Source of the DNA: Arthrobacter sp. StoSoilB5
Lineage (GTDB): Bacteria > Actinomycetota > Actinomycetes > Actinomycetales > Micrococcaceae
Assembly: GCF_019977235.1 (NCBI RefSeq)
Contig: NZ_AP024646.1
Coordinates: forward strand, 4,836,001 to 4,900,000
DNA length: 64,000 nucleotides
Direction: 5' to 3'
Part shown: piece after piece, positions 37,477 through 47,550 of the stretch
How the letters are laid out: every line of letters begins with the position of its first letter
How positions within the stretch are numbered: position 1 is the stretch's first letter
Translations under genes and position numbers: made by a program
Notes under the pieces: model-generated
Told to the model about the DNA's origin: nothing
What the model saw: only the letters and a program-made list of their open reading frames with translations
Database searches by the model: none

Positions 37477-40400
37477 ATGGGGGTAGTTACCAGCAACTTT
37501 GGGTTCATGCTGGGCGAGTGGCCCGAGTTGGCCCAGCAAGCACGCCGGGCCGAACAATTCGCCCGGGTCGATCCACGCGCTTCCGTGTTCTACGCCCGTT
37601 ACACCATCGAACGTATTGTTGAGTGGCTTTACCAAGTGGAGCCCGGGTTGGTGACCCCCTACAAAGATGACCTCAACGCGTTACTGAACGAGCCCACCTT
37701 TAAGAATCTTGTGGGCGGCCCCATTGCAAACAAGCTCACCATCATTCGCAAAGCCGGCAACAACGCGGTCCACAACTCCGTCGGCCCCACCGTTCAAGGC
37801 GCTGAACTCGTCCTTCGCGAGCTGCACCATGTTTGCTATTGGCTCGCGAGGAACTACGCCAAAACAGGTAGCCAGCTGCCGCCGTCGTTGGTCTTCGACG
37901 CCAGTATCCTGGCCCCAAAGCCGAAGACGCCGGCACAGCAGCAGTCGCCCGAAGAACTCCAGGCACTCGAGAGCCAACTCAAAGCCCAAAACGAGGCCCT
38001 TGCACAAGCAGCAGCCGATTCGGCGGACCTTAAGGCCCAGCTGGAGATTCTGCAGGCTGAAGTCGCGGAGGCCAAAAAACAGAACCAGACCGTCCCTGAC
38101 CACCACGACTATGACGAAGCCCTGACCCGCAGGCACCTCATCGATCTTGAGCTGAACGAGGCAGGCTGGCCGCTCACCAATACAGAAGACCGCGAGTTCA
38201 AGGTAGACACCATGCCCACGGCGAACGGCACGCTCAGCGGAGTGGGCTACGTGGACTACGTGCTGTGGGGCGCTGACGGGCTGCCCCTCGCAGTGGTCGA
38301 GGCGAAAAGGACAACCAAGGATCCCCATATAGGGAAGCAACAAGCCAAGCTGTACGCCGACTGCCTGGAACGTCGCTATGGTCGACGACCGATCATCTAC
38401 TACAGCTCCGGTTACGAGACATGGATCTGGGACGACACCATGTACCCGGAGCGCTCGTTGCAGGGCTTCCACACAAGGGATCAACTTCAACTGCTGATCA
38501 ACCGCCGTCAGAGCCGAAAGCCTCTGGCTGAACAGGCAATCGACAACTCCATCGTCGAACGCCCCTACCAGCACAACGCCATCCGGGCCGTAACGGAAGC
38601 CTACGAAAAGGACTTCGAGCGCAAGGCGCTTGTAGTCATGGCGACAGGCACGGGCAAGACGCGCACCGTCGTCGCACTCGCCAAGCTCCTGCAGGAAGCC
38701 AACTGGGCCAAACGCGTTCTGTTCCTCGCGGATCGGGTTGCGTTGGTCAAGCAAGCGGCCAACGCGTTCAAGGCCCACCTGCCCGGTTCCAGCCCTGTCA
38801 TTCTGGGCTCGGGCGATGAAGCAGACAGCCGCATCCATGTGGCTACATATCCGACGATGATGAACCTCATCAACCGGACCGAGGGAAAGCTTGGCCAGCG
38901 GACCTTTGGCATTGGCCACTATGACCTCATCATCGTCGATGAAGCCCACCGGTCGGTCTACCAAAAGTACAGGGCGATTTTCCAGTACTTCGATTCACTC
39001 CTCATCGGGCTGACAGCCACGCCACAGTCAGAGGTGGACCGCAACACCTACAGCCTTTTCGGCATCGAGGACAACGTTCCAACGTTTGCCTATGAGCTCA
39101 GCGAGGCCATCGAGGCCGGATATCTTGTGCCACCGCGGGTCGTTCCGGTTCCGCTGAAGTTTCCTGACCAAGGCATCTCGTACGAGGACCTCCCACAGGC
39201 TGAAAAAGAGCAGTGGGACGAGCTCGAATGGGACGAAGACGGCGAGATCCCGGACTCGGTCGATTCAAGCGTTATCAATACCTGGCTGTTTAACGCCGAC
39301 ACAGTGGATAAGGCACTGGAAGTCCTTATGACCCGCGGCCACAAAGTCGCCGGCGGGGATCGCCTGGGCAAGACCATCATCTTTGCGAAGAACAACAGAC
39401 ACGCGGAGTACATTGCTGAACGCTTTGACAAGAACTACCCGGCGTACAAGGGTCAGTTTGCTCGCGTCATCACCTATCAGGTGAACTACGCCCAGATTCT
39501 CATCGACCAATTCTCGACCACCGAGAGTGATCCCCACATCGCTATTTCGGTAGACATGCTGGACACCGGCGTTGACGTGCCGGACGTCGTCAACCTCGTC
39601 TTCTTCAAGATGGTTCGGTCCAAGACCAAGTTCTGGCAGATGGTGGGCCGCGGAACGCGACTCCGGCCGGAACTGTATGGGCCGGGCGAGGACAAGAAGG
39701 ACTTCTTTATCTTCGACCTCTGCCGCAATGCCGAGTTCTTCAATGCGGGAATGCCCAGCAATGAAGGCTCTGTGGGTAAGTCACTCGCGGAGACTACGTT
39801 CGCTGCGCGCGTCCAGCTCCTGCAAACTTTCACTGACCTTCAATGGGACCCGCAAGCGCCCGTTGTTGCCGACCTCCGGCAAACCCTGAAACACACAGTT
39901 GACCGGCTCCCGCTGGACAACTTCCTCGTTAGACCGGCACGCAAATGGGTGGACAGGTTCACCGAAGAAGCAGCGTGGAAATCGTTGGCGGCTGAGGACT
40001 TTCAAGCTTTGCAAACCCAGATCGCCCGGCTCGCTACCATCGGCGCGCCTGCGGACACAGAAGAGGCCAGGCGGTTCGACTACCTGATGCTTCAGGCAGA
40101 GTTGGCGTCGCTGCAGGGATCGGCGGCTGGTCCGTTCCGGATAAAGATCCAAGCCGTCGCCTCGGCCTTGCAGGACCAGCAGAGCATCCCGGCCATCGCC
40201 GCCCAGTTGCCCCTGCTGGAAACCATTCTCCACGACGACGAATGGGAATCCGTTTCGTTGGAATGGCTTGAGGAAATCCGCAAGCGGCTCCGGGGATTGG
40301 TGCATCTCATCGAGAAGCGGAAACGCAAAGTGGTCTACACAAACTTCCAGGACGAGCTCGGCGTGCTTGAGGAAGTTGAACTGGTCGGGACAACCAATGG

Positions 40401-40875
40401 CTTCGTCGACCTCCCTCGATACAAAGAAAAAATGCGTTCGTACCTGGCGCAATACGAGGAGCATGCAACCATTCAACGGCTCCGGCGTAACAAGCAACTG
40501 ACTGCGTTGGACCTTGCCGAGCTTGAACGCATTCTTCTGGAAAGCGGTTTGGGTTCGCTTGAAGACTTGAATCGTGCCGCCAACGATGGCCTCGGCCTCT
40601 TTGTCCGTTCCCTGGTTGGTTTGGACCGCGAGGCCGTCGAGGACGCGTTGTCAGAGTTTGTGGCTGGTACTACGCTCACGGCCCAGCAGCTCAACTTCCT
40701 TAACGTTCTGACCAATCACCTGATGGAAAACGGAAAGGTCAGCCCGAAGGCCTTGTTCAATTCCCCGTACAACGAGCTGGCCCCGTCCGGGCCGGATGTG
40801 CTGTTCGGCGATGAAAAAATTGGGCAGCTGATCAGCATCCTCCGCTCCATTGAGAACCACGCGAAGGTGAGCTGA
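37477..40875 (+). CDS. hsdR: Type I restriction endonuclease subunit R
   Basis: Encodes 1132 residues from ATG 37477 (GGAGA seven bases upstream; ATG-like in-frame start 37432 lacks one). N-terminal DUF4145-like domain (about 1-130), a coiled segment (about 165-210), then the HsdR nuclease domain with GYVDYVLW and AVVEAKRT (PD-ExK core). The motor has Walker A ATGTGKT (about 388), DEAH box VDEAHRS (about 487), GLTATP and the helicase C-terminal motif QMVGRGTRLRP. An EcoEI-type C-terminal domain follows. It translocates DNA and cuts unmethylated targets with HsdM/HsdS. Confidence 0.95.
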   Translation: MGVVTSNFGFMLGEWPELAQQARRAEQFARVDPRASVFYARYTIERIVEWLYQVEPGLVTPYKDDLNALLNEPTFKNLVGGPIANKLTIIRKAGNNAVHNSVGPTVQGAELVLRELHHVCYWLARNYAKTGSQLPPSLVFDASILAPKPKTPAQQQSPEELQALESQLKAQNEALAQAAADSADLKAQLEILQAEVAEAKKQNQTVPDHHDYDEALTRRHLIDLELNEAGWPLTNTEDREFKVDTMPTANGTLSGVGYVDYVLWGADGLPLAVVEAKRTTKDPHIGKQQAKLYADCLERRYGRRPIIYYSSGYETWIWDDTMYPERSLQGFHTRDQLQLLINRRQSRKPLAEQAIDNSIVERPYQHNAIRAVTEAYEKDFERKALVVMATGTGKTRTVVALAKLLQEANWAKRVLFLADRVALVKQAANAFKAHLPGSSPVILGSGDEADSRIHVATYPTMMNLINRTEGKLGQRTFGIGHYDLIIVDEAHRSVYQKYRAIFQYFDSLLIGLTATPQSEVDRNTYSLFGIEDNVPTFAYELSEAIEAGYLVPPRVVPVPLKFPDQGISYEDLPQAEKEQWDELEWDEDGEIPDSVDSSVINTWLFNADTVDKALEVLMTRGHKVAGGDRLGKTIIFAKNNRHAEYIAERFDKNYPAYKGQFARVITYQVNYAQILIDQFSTTESDPHIAISVDMLDTGVDVPDVVNLVFFKMVRSKTKFWQMVGRGTRLRPELYGPGEDKKDFFIFDLCRNAEFFNAGMPSNEGSVGKSLAETTFAARVQLLQTFTDLQWDPQAPVVADLRQTLKHTVDRLPLDNFLVRPARKWVDRFTEEAAWKSLAAEDFQALQTQIARLATIGAPADTEEARRFDYLMLQAELASLQGSAAGPFRIKIQAVASALQDQQSIPAIAAQLPLLETILHDDEWESVSLEWLEEIRKRLRGLVHLIEKRKRKVVYTNFQDELGVLEEVELVGTTNGFVDLPRYKEKMRSYLAQYEEHATIQRLRRNKQLTALDLAELERILLESGLGSLEDLNRAANDGLGLFVRSLVGLDREAVEDALSEFVAGTTLTAQQLNFLNVLTNHLMENGKVSPKALFNSPYNELAPSGPDVLFGDEKIGQLISILRSIENHAKVS

Positions 40876-40931
40876 AAACCCACGGCAACTGCCGCCGCCA
40901 GCCACCAAAGCCTGAAGCAAGCCTTTCAGCG

Positions 40932-40961
40932 TTGACACGGCCTTGTGACCCGTGCCATATT
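40932..40961 (+). promoter_or_regulatory. Promoter of the asparagine-catabolism regulator
   Basis: TTGACA (40932-40937), 18-base spacer and CATATT (40956-40961). The start of transcription would fall at about 40968, next to the GTG at 40969, so the mRNA is probably leaderless. The 8-bp direct repeat GCCGGACA follows twice just inside the gene (about 40984-41000). Confidence 0.65.
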
Positions 40962-40968
40962 CGATAAC

Positions 40969-41697
40969 GTGAACCTGTCAGACAGCCGGACAGCCGGACA
41001 GCCAGCCCCCCAAGGCTCTTCCGCTGGGCATACGCCGATCTCGCGCATTTCCGCGGCTGAGGCGGTCTTCGCGGCACTCAGGAGGGCCATCGAGGGCGGC
41101 CAGTTCGATATCGGCACCAAGCTGAGCTCTGAAGCAACGCTCGCAGCCCAGTACGGTGTGAGCCGCTCGGTCATCCGCGAAGCCCTGCGGTCCTGCAACA
41201 CGCTGGGGCTGACCGTGACCAAGACCGGCAAGGGCACGTTCATTGTGGCCAACAAGGTTGCCAATGACCTTACCTTGGGTCAGTACAGTGCGCGTGATCT
41301 GAACGAAGCACGTCCACACATTGAGATTCCCGCAGCCGGACTGGCAGCCCAGCGCCGCACGGAAGAAGAACTTGAGCACCTGAAGGACATCGTCCGGGAA
41401 ATGCTCAATGAGAACGATCCCGAGGCCTGGGTCAACCTGGACGCCAGCTTCCATTCCGCCGTCGCCCGGGCCAGCGGCAACCGGGTGTTCGCCAGCGTCG
41501 TCTCCGATATCCGTGACGCCTTGGCCCACCAGTCCGAAACCCTCAACCTCGTCGCCGACCGGCAACACCGCTCGGACGAGGAACATGTTGCCGTGCTGAA
41601 CGCAATCGAAGCAGGCGACGCCGAAGCCGCGAGCAAAGCGATGGCCGATCACCTTCAGGCCGTCAGCGTCGCACTGGACACGATCCTCAGCAAATGA
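40969..41697 (+). CDS. GntR/FadR-family transcriptional regulator
   Basis: Encodes 242 residues from GTG 40969; the longer start at 40945 lies inside the promoter. The winged helix (about 22-85) has SSEATLAAQYGVSRSVIREALRSCNTLGLTVTKTGKGTFIV, and the FCD ligand-binding domain (about 105-235) has LDASFHSAVARASGNRVF and HVAVLNAIEAGD. It probably controls the asparaginase-aspartase-permease genes it precedes; its stop lies 17 bases before the asparaginase start. Effector unknown, perhaps asparagine or aspartate. Confidence 0.9.
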   Translation: MNLSDSRTAGQPAPQGSSAGHTPISRISAAEAVFAALRRAIEGGQFDIGTKLSSEATLAAQYGVSRSVIREALRSCNTLGLTVTKTGKGTFIVANKVANDLTLGQYSARDLNEARPHIEIPAAGLAAQRRTEEELEHLKDIVREMLNENDPEAWVNLDASFHSAVARASGNRVFASVVSDIRDALAHQSETLNLVADRQHRSDEEHVAVLNAIEAGDAEAASKAMADHLQAVSVALDTILSK

Positions 41698-41714
41698 ACC
41701 ACCCAAAGGACACC

Positions 41715-42719
41715 ATGCCCCAAGTGACCGCGGCAGCAGCGGCCCAAACAGCACAGAGAACGCCAAGCCACGTCCCGCTCGTCGAACAGACCCGCGACGG
41801 CTTGGTGGAGAGCATCCACTACGGATCGCTGATCGCCCTCAATGCCGATGGCAGCAGTGCCATCGAAGCCGGCGAGCCGGACGCGCCGATGTACCCGCGC
41901 TCCTCCCTTAAGCCGCTCCAGGCCGTAGCACTCCTCCGCGCCGGCTTGGACATCCCCCAGAACCTCCTCGCCCTCACAGCCGCCAGCCATTCCGGCGCGG
42001 CAATGCACCGCGACGGCGCCGCCGAAATCCTGGCGCTTCATGGCCTGACCGAAGCGGTGCTGGGCAACAGCACGGACCTGCCATACGGCGTCGCTGAGCG
42101 CGAAGAGTGGCTCCGCGCCGGCAACGGCCCCACCCAACTTGCGCAGAACTGCTCAGGCAAGCACGCGTCCATGACCGCCGTGTGCGTCATCAACGGCTGG
42201 CCTGTGGAGGGATACCTGAGCCCGGAGCACCCGCTTCAGGTCCTGGTTCGTGACACCATCACCGAACTGACCGGCGAGGATGCGGCGGCTGTGAGCACCG
42301 ATGGCTGCGGCACACCGCTGTTTGCCCACACGCTGCACGGCATGGCCCGTGCTTATGGCCGCTTGGCCGCCGCTGACCAAAGCACCCACGAGGGCAAAGT
42401 TGCCCACGCCATGCGCCGCTTCCCCGAGATGGTCGCCGGTGAAGGCCGCGACGTCACCGCGCTGATGCGCGCCGTCCCGGGGCTGCTTGCCAAGGACGGT
42501 TTTGAAGGCCTCCAGCTGGTGGGCTTGCCGGACGGCCGCGGCATCGCCGTGAAGATCTCCGACGGCGGTGACCGCGCGCGGATGCCCGTCACCGTTGAGG
42601 TTCTCCGCCAGTTGGGGGTCGACGGCGGCAGCTTGGACACGCTTCACAGCCCACCGGTGCTGGGCGGCGGCCTTCCGGTCGGCGAGCTCCGCGCAGCGCA
42701 ATTTTTCAGCAAGAACTAA
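41715..42719 (+). CDS. L-asparaginase (thermolabile / Rhizobium type II family)
   Basis: Encodes 334 residues from ATG 41715 (AAAGGA upstream); ATG 41694, overlapping the regulator stop, is an alternative. Family landmarks: YPRSSLKPLQAVALL, ALTAASHSG, QLAQNCSGKHASMTAVC, STDGCGTPLFAHTLHGMARAY. It hydrolyses asparagine to aspartate and ammonia. This family is unrelated to EcAII. No signal peptide, so it is cytosolic, in line with the permease downstream. Confidence 0.93.
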   Translation: MPQVTAAAAAQTAQRTPSHVPLVEQTRDGLVESIHYGSLIALNADGSSAIEAGEPDAPMYPRSSLKPLQAVALLRAGLDIPQNLLALTAASHSGAAMHRDGAAEILALHGLTEAVLGNSTDLPYGVAEREEWLRAGNGPTQLAQNCSGKHASMTAVCVINGWPVEGYLSPEHPLQVLVRDTITELTGEDAAAVSTDGCGTPLFAHTLHGMARAYGRLAAADQSTHEGKVAHAMRRFPEMVAGEGRDVTALMRAVPGLLAKDGFEGLQLVGLPDGRGIAVKISDGGDRARMPVTVEVLRQLGVDGGSLDTLHSPPVLGGGLPVGELRAAQFFSKN

Positions 42720-42732
42720 ACCAAGGACAGCT

Positions 42733-44148
42733 ATGACCACCGTCGATCAGGCGATCCCCATCCGCTCCGAACACGACCTCCTGGGGGACCGCGATATTCC
42801 CGCGAACGCCTACTGGGGCGTTCACACCCTCCGGGCAATCGAGAATTTCCCCATCACAGGACAGCCGTTGTCCACCAACCGCCACCTGGTCCGCGGCCTC
42901 GCCGCGGTAAAACAAGCGGCGGCACGTACCAACCACGAGCTCGGCCTCCTCGATGCCGAACGCGCCGGAGCCATTGAGCAGGCCTGCCAGGATGTCATGG
43001 ATGGCATGCTCCAGGAGCAGTTCATGGTGGATGTGATCCAGGGCGGCGCGGGTACGAGTTCCAACATGAACGCCAACGAGGTCATCGCCAACCGTGCCTT
43101 GGAAATCCTTGGCCACCCCAAGGGCGACTACTCCAAGCTGCACCCCAATGACCACGTCAACCTGAGCCAGTCCACCAACGATGTCTACCCCACCGCGGTG
43201 AACCTCGCCACGATCTTCTCCGTGAAGGAACTCCTCCTCGCGCTGGAAGAACTCGAGCTGGCTTTTGCCGAGAAGGGCCGCGAGTTCCGCACGGTTGTGA
43301 AGATGGGCCGCACCCAGCTTCAGGACGCCGTTCCCATGACCTTGGGCCAGGAATTCGGCGGATACGCGGTGACCATCGGCGAGGACCGTGCGCGCCTGGA
43401 CGAGTCCCACATGCTGATCCATGAGATCAACCTTGGAGCCACCGCCATTGGCACGGGCCTGAACGCGCCGGTCGGTTACGCAGATGCTGCCTGCCGTCAC
43501 CTGGCAGAAATCACTGGCCTTCCGCTCCTCACGTCGGCTGACCTCATCGAGGCCACGCAGGACGTCGGCGCCTTCGTGCACCTGTCCGGCGTGCTCAAGC
43601 GCGTGGCAGTTAAGCTCTCCAAGATTTGCAACGACCTCCGCCTGCTGTCCTCCGGACCGCGTGCGGGTTTGGGCGAGATCAACCTGCCGGCTGTACAGTC
43701 CGGCTCGTCGATCATGCCCGGCAAGATCAATCCGGTGATCCCGGAAGTGGTCAGCCAAGTGGCTTACGAGGTCATCGGCAACGATGTCACAGTCACCATG
43801 GCCGCGGAGGCGGGCCAGCTTCAGCTGAACGCCTTCGAACCGATCATTGTGCACAGCCTGCACAAGAGCATCTCCCACCTGGAAGCAGCGTGCCGCACCC
43901 TTACGGCACGCTGCGTCCGGGGCATCACCGCAAACACCGAACGGCTACGGCTTACCGTGGAGCAGTCGATCGGTCTCGTCACGGCATTGAACCCCCACAT
44001 CGGTTATGCCTCCGCCACGGCCATCGCCCAAGAAGCGCTGGCTACCGGCAAGGGTGTTGCAGAACTCGTCCTGGAGCACGGTCTGCTGACCGCTGCCCAG
44101 CTTGAGGAACTGCTCAGCCCGGAACGTCTGGCAAACCTGAGCAAGTAA
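42733..44148 (+). CDS. aspA: Aspartate ammonia-lyase
   Basis: Encodes 471 residues from ATG 42733 (AAGGACAG upstream). The fumarase/aspartase signature [15 protein letters not shown] (about 325) is intact, with [30 protein letters not shown] and [10 protein letters not shown]. It deaminates aspartate to fumarate, feeding the TCA cycle. It lies 13 bases after the asparaginase gene, forming the asparagine-aspartate-fumarate route. Confidence 0.97.
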   Translation: MTTVDQAIPIRSEHDLLGDRDIPANAYWGVHTLRAIENFPITGQPLSTNRHLVRGLAAVKQAAARTNHELGLLDAERAGAIEQACQDVMDGMLQEQFMVDVIQGGAGTSSNMNANEVIANRALEILGHPKGDYSKLHPNDHVNLSQSTNDVYPTAVNLATIFSVKELLLALEELELAFAEKGREFRTVVKMGRTQLQDAVPMTLGQEFGGYAVTIGEDRARLDESHMLIHEINLGATAIGTGLNAPVGYADAACRHLAEITGLPLLTSADLIEATQDVGAFVHLSGVLKRVAVKLSKICNDLRLLSSGPRAGLGEINLPAVQSGSSIMPGKINPVIPEVVSQVAYEVIGNDVTVTMAAEAGQLQLNAFEPIIVHSLHKSISHLEAACRTLTARCVRGITANTERLRLTVEQSIGLVTALNPHIGYASATAIAQEALATGKGVAELVLEHGLLTAAQLEELLSPERLANLSK

Positions 44149-44285
44149 GCCGAAACCGGCCAGTAAGCCCAGCGGCTCAAGAGAGCCCGCCCGATACGGC
44201 ACACCCCACGAGGCCCTGTCCTGCGCTCCGGCCCTCGACCGGACGCGTTCAGGACACCCCCAACAGGACACCCCTAAGGATTCCA

Positions 44286-45797
44286 ATGACCAACCCACCC
44301 ATCACGGACCACACGGTCCCGGCCCAGGCGCATGCCAGCGAGAAAGCCCTCCACACGGAGGACAAGGGCTACCACAAGGATCTGAAGCCCCGCCAGATCC
44401 AGATGATCGCGATCGGCGGTGCAATCGGCACCGGCCTGTTCCTCGGCGCTGGTGGCCGCCTCAACGCAGCTGGCCCTTCCCTCGTCATCGCGTATGCCGT
44501 TTGTGGCTTCTTCGCTTTCCTGATCCTCCGCGCGCTCGGTGAACTCGTTCTCCACCGCCCGTCGTCGGGATCCTTCGTTTCTTACGCCCGTGAGTTCTTC
44601 GGTGAGAAGGCAGCCTTTGTTTCTGGCTGGTTCTACTGGATCAACTGGGCCACCACCACCATTGTGGACATCACAGCAGCGGCGCTGTACATGAACTTCT
44701 TTGGCAAATATGTCCCTTGGATCGGAGTCGTTCCGCAGTGGGCCTGGGCGCTTATCGCACTTGTCGTGGTCCTCTGCTTGAACCTGGTTTCGGTCAAGGT
44801 CTTCGGCGAGCTTGAATTCTGGTTCGCCCTGGTCAAGGTCGCTGCGTTGGTGGCCTTCCTGGTGGTAGGCAGCTACTTCGTCATCTTCGGCACCCCCGTC
44901 GATGGCCAGGAAGTTGGCTTCAGCCTCCTCTCGGACAATGGCGGCATCTTCCCCAACGGCATTCTTCCCATGATCATCCTCATGCAGGGTGTGCTGTTCG
45001 CCTACGCATCGATCGAACTCATCGGCACCGCTGCCGGTGAAACTCCCAACCCGGAGAAGATCATGCCCAAGGCCATCAACTCCGTGGTCTTCCGTATCGC
45101 AGTGTTCTACGTTGGCTCGGTTATCCTCCTGGCTCTGCTGCTCCCGTACACCTCGTACGAGAAGGGCGTCAGCCCGTTCGTGACGTTCTTCGGTTCCATC
45201 GGCATCCAGGGCGTGGACGTGATCATGAACCTCGTGGTCCTCACGGCCGCACTGTCCTCGCTGAACGCAGGCCTGTACTCCACCGGCCGTATCCTGCGCT
45301 CGATGTCCGTTGCCGGCTCGGCCCCGAAATTTGCCCAGCGCATGAACAAGGCGGGTGTTCCCTACGGTGGCATTGCGATCACTGCCGGCGTCTCGCTGCT
45401 TGGCGTTCCGCTGAACTACCTCGTCCCGTCACAGGCGTTCGAGATCGTCCTGAATGTTGCCTCCGTTGGCATCATCGTCACCTGGGCCACCATCGTCCTG
45501 TGCCAGATGCAGCTCAAACGCTGGGCAGACAAGGGCTGGCTCAAGCGCCCGTCATTCCGGATGTTCGGCGCGCCTTACACGGGCTACCTCTCGCTCCTGT
45601 TCCTGGTGGGCGTCTTGGTGATGGTCTTCATCGATTCCCCGCTCACCATGCTGGTCACGGCCATCGCGTGTGCACTCATGGTGGTGGGCTGGTACCTGTG
45701 CCGCAAGCAGATCCACGAGCTTGCTGCGACCCGCGACGGCTACACCGGCAGCGCCCCGGTGGTTGCGAACCGTCCCATGCGCGGCGGCGAATCCTAA
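44286..45797 (+). CDS. Amino-acid permease, probably asparagine (AnsP-like)
   Basis: Encodes 503 residues with 12 membrane spans. APC-family start: [34 protein letters not shown], then [40 protein letters not shown]. It resembles the AnsP/CycA/GabP group; asparagine is inferred from its genes upstream. The gap of 137 bases to aspA includes a possible own promoter. Two long hairpins follow. Confidence 0.9.
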   Translation: MTNPPITDHTVPAQAHASEKALHTEDKGYHKDLKPRQIQMIAIGGAIGTGLFLGAGGRLNAAGPSLVIAYAVCGFFAFLILRALGELVLHRPSSGSFVSYAREFFGEKAAFVSGWFYWINWATTTIVDITAAALYMNFFGKYVPWIGVVPQWAWALIALVVVLCLNLVSVKVFGELEFWFALVKVAALVAFLVVGSYFVIFGTPVDGQEVGFSLLSDNGGIFPNGILPMIILMQGVLFAYASIELIGTAAGETPNPEKIMPKAINSVVFRIAVFYVGSVILLALLLPYTSYEKGVSPFVTFFGSIGIQGVDVIMNLVVLTAALSSLNAGLYSTGRILRSMSVAGSAPKFAQRMNKAGVPYGGIAITAGVSLLGVPLNYLVPSQAFEIVLNVASVGIIVTWATIVLCQMQLKRWADKGWLKRPSFRMFGAPYTGYLSLLFLVGVLVMVFIDSPLTMLVTAIACALMVVGWYLCRKQIHELAATRDGYTGSAPVVANRPMRGGES

Positions 45798-45818
45798 CAA
45801 CAGCCCCAAACTGCGCCC

Positions 45819-45866
45819 GACGGCGGCACCTGGGTTCCGTGACAACGGAACGCAAGTGCCGCCGTC
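45819..45866 (+). terminator. Hairpin after the permease gene
   Basis: GACGGCGGCAC (45819-45829) pairs perfectly with GTGCCGCCGTC (45856-45866), and inside it TTCCGT pairs with ACGGAA. It lies 22 bases after the stop and is a probable terminator. Confidence 0.75.
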
Positions 45867-45883
45867 GTTGGTTAACGAACCCA

Positions 45884-45941
45884 ACTAGGGGACAGCAGAT
45901 GTCGCTACGACTGCTTAATGCGACATGTGCTGTCCCCTAGT
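45884..45941. repeat. Long inverted repeat
   Basis: ACTAGGGGACAGCA plus ATGTCGC on the left pairs with GCGACAT plus TGCTGTCCCCTAGT on the right: 21 bp with a single G/G mismatch and a 14-base loop. It lies between the permease terminator and the FadR-type gene. Too long for a usual terminator, and without a T run. Confidence 0.85.
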
Positions 45942-45965
45942 CGGGTGGGAACGCGCCTAAGCCAG

Positions 45966-45990
45966 ACATCCGATGATTGGCGACTACTAT
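45966..45990 (+). promoter_or_regulatory. Autoregulatory operator and leaderless promoter of the fucose regulator
   Basis: ACATCCGATGA (45966-45976) matches the operator at 51431-51441 in ten of eleven bases. The -10 TACTAT (45985-45990) ends six bases before ATG 45997, so transcription starts on the start codon. Bound repressor would cover the promoter. Confidence 0.65.
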
Positions 45991-45996
45991 TGGTCC

Positions 45997-46668
45997 ATGG
46001 CTGTCACAGATGAGGCGATTGGCAAGATTAAGGACATGCTGATCCGCGGCGAACTCAAGGCCGGCGACCGCTTGCCGCCAGAGAAGGAACTGAGCGAAAG
46101 GCTCGGCCTTTCGCGGAGTTCCCTGCGTGAAGCAGTAAAGGCCCTGGAGCTGATCCGCGTGCTCGATGTTCGCCGCGGCGATGGAACCTACGTCACCAGC
46201 CTCGACGCCAAACTCCTCAACGAAGCCGTAGCTTTTGTGGTTGACCTTCATCAGGACCGTTCCATCCTGGAGCTTTTTGAGGTCCGACGAATCCTGGAAC
46301 CCGCCACCGCCCACCTTGCCGCCGGCAAGATCGGCCCGGATGAGCTCACTGCCCTCCGTGCCACCATGGATGGGATCGACGAAAATACGGACGTCGAAGA
46401 ACTCGTAGCCCACGATCTCGAATTCCACCGAATCATCACCGGGGCCGCCGGAAACGACTACCTTGGCAGCCTCTTGGAAGCCCTGTCCAGCAGCACAGTC
46501 CGAGCCCGGATCTGGCGTGGACTGACGCAGGAAAAAGCCGTGGCCCACACACTGGCAGAACACCGCGCCATCGTCGACGCCTTGGAACGCCGCGATGCCG
46601 AACTCGTCCGGGCACTCGTGACGGTCCACATCAGCGGCGTGGAGAACTGGCTGCGGCTGGCGCTCTAA
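45997..46668 (+). CDS. FadR-type GntR regulator of L-fucose catabolism
   Basis: Encodes 223 residues from ATG 45997 (leaderless; the open frame extends to 45973 through the promoter). N-terminal winged helix: LPPEKELSERLGLSRSSLREAVKALELIRVLDVRRGDGTYV. FCD domain: LFEVRRILEPATAHLAA, HDLEFHRIITGAAGN, EHRAIVDALERRD. The metal/ligand pocket residues Asp-His-His are visible. It sits next to the fucose genes and shares their operator motif, so it is the likely fucose-pathway repressor. Effector could be fuconate or a later intermediate. Confidence 0.88.
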   Translation: MAVTDEAIGKIKDMLIRGELKAGDRLPPEKELSERLGLSRSSLREAVKALELIRVLDVRRGDGTYVTSLDAKLLNEAVAFVVDLHQDRSILELFEVRRILEPATAHLAAGKIGPDELTALRATMDGIDENTDVEELVAHDLEFHRIITGAAGNDYLGSLLEALSSSTVRARIWRGLTQEKAVAHTLAEHRAIVDALERRDAELVRALVTVHISGVENWLRLAL

Positions 46669-46680
46669 ACCCTGTGAACC

Positions 46681-47550
46681 CTAATCCTGGGGAATGGGTG
46701 TGACAGGCAGTCCGTAGGTTCGGATCGCTGTCGCCTCCAGCACGGCATCCTGTTCAGGGACGCCCAGCGAAGAGATGAGCTCCAACAACACATCCAACGT
46801 CCTGCCGTAGGGCGCACCCAAGGTGCTGACCGGCCAGTCGCTGCCGATCATCAAGCGATCGGGACCGAAGGCTTCCAGTGCTTCGTCGAACAAGGGCCGC
46901 AACGAATCAGCGGAGTACTCGATGCCGGGCAGGTGCAACCCGGACACTTTGGCCACCGTGTTGGGCAGCCGCCCAAGCTCCCGAAAATCAGAGCGCCAGA
47001 CGTCCATCGCAGCGGCGTCGGCAAGGGGCGGCTTGCCTAGATGGTCCAGAACAACAGTCAGCTCCGGAAAATCGCGGGCAAGCCGGACGGCGGCACCGAG
47101 ATGCCGCGGGAAGGCATCCGGGACATCGAAGGCGAGGCCGCGTGCAGCAACCAAGGCCAGTGATTCGCGGACCTCGGGCAGGTCAAGGAAGTTATCCCGG
47201 GGATCATCGTGCACCAGGTGCCGCACGCCCCTGAACACGGAATGGGCGGCGAAGCGGTCCAGTTGGGACGCGGCTTCCGCGGGAGAGTCCAGTTGGATCC
47301 ACCCCACGACGCCGAGTACCCAAGGATTCCTCGCGGCAACGGCCAGCATGCTCTCAGTGTCAGCAACCGTATCGTCCGCCTGGACCAGCACTGCTCCCCT
47401 GATTCCCGCTACGGCCAGGACCTCACCGGCCTCATCCTCGCCGAAGCTGCGGAACAGCGCGCCGTGCTGCGGACCCAGCCATGGGTAGGGCCGGACACCT
47501 CCCGTTACGAAGGTATCGAGATTCCACAGGTGCAGATGCGCGTCAATCAC
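46681..47550 (-). CDS. Amidohydrolase, probable L-fuconolactonase
   Basis: Encodes 289 residues from a GTG overlapping the preceding aldo/keto reductase gene by eight bases. Amidohydrolase-2 pattern: DAHLHLWN at the start, GVRHLVHDD, LDHLGKPPL and GSDWPV near the end. Members of this family open L-fucono- or L-rhamnono-lactone. Its place in the fucose operon supports L-fuconolactone to L-fuconate. It is the last gene of the minus-strand operon. Confidence 0.85.
   Translation of the reverse strand: MIDAHLHLWNLDTFVTGGVRPYPWLGPQHGALFRSFGEDEAGEVLAVAGIRGAVLVQADDTVADTESMLAVAARNPWVLGVVGWIQLDSPAEAASQLDRFAAHSVFRGVRHLVHDDPRDNFLDLPEVRESLALVAARGLAFDVPDAFPRHLGAAVRLARDFPELTVVLDHLGKPPLADAAAMDVWRSDFRELGRLPNTVAKVSGLHLPGIEYSADSLRPLFDEALEAFGPDRLMIGSDWPVSTLGAPYGRTLDVLLELISSLGVPEQDAVLEATAIRTYGLPVTPIPQD

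Noticed and set aside
42706..43878. 390-codon open frame antisense to aspA
   Set aside because: Shadow frame; aspA is certain.
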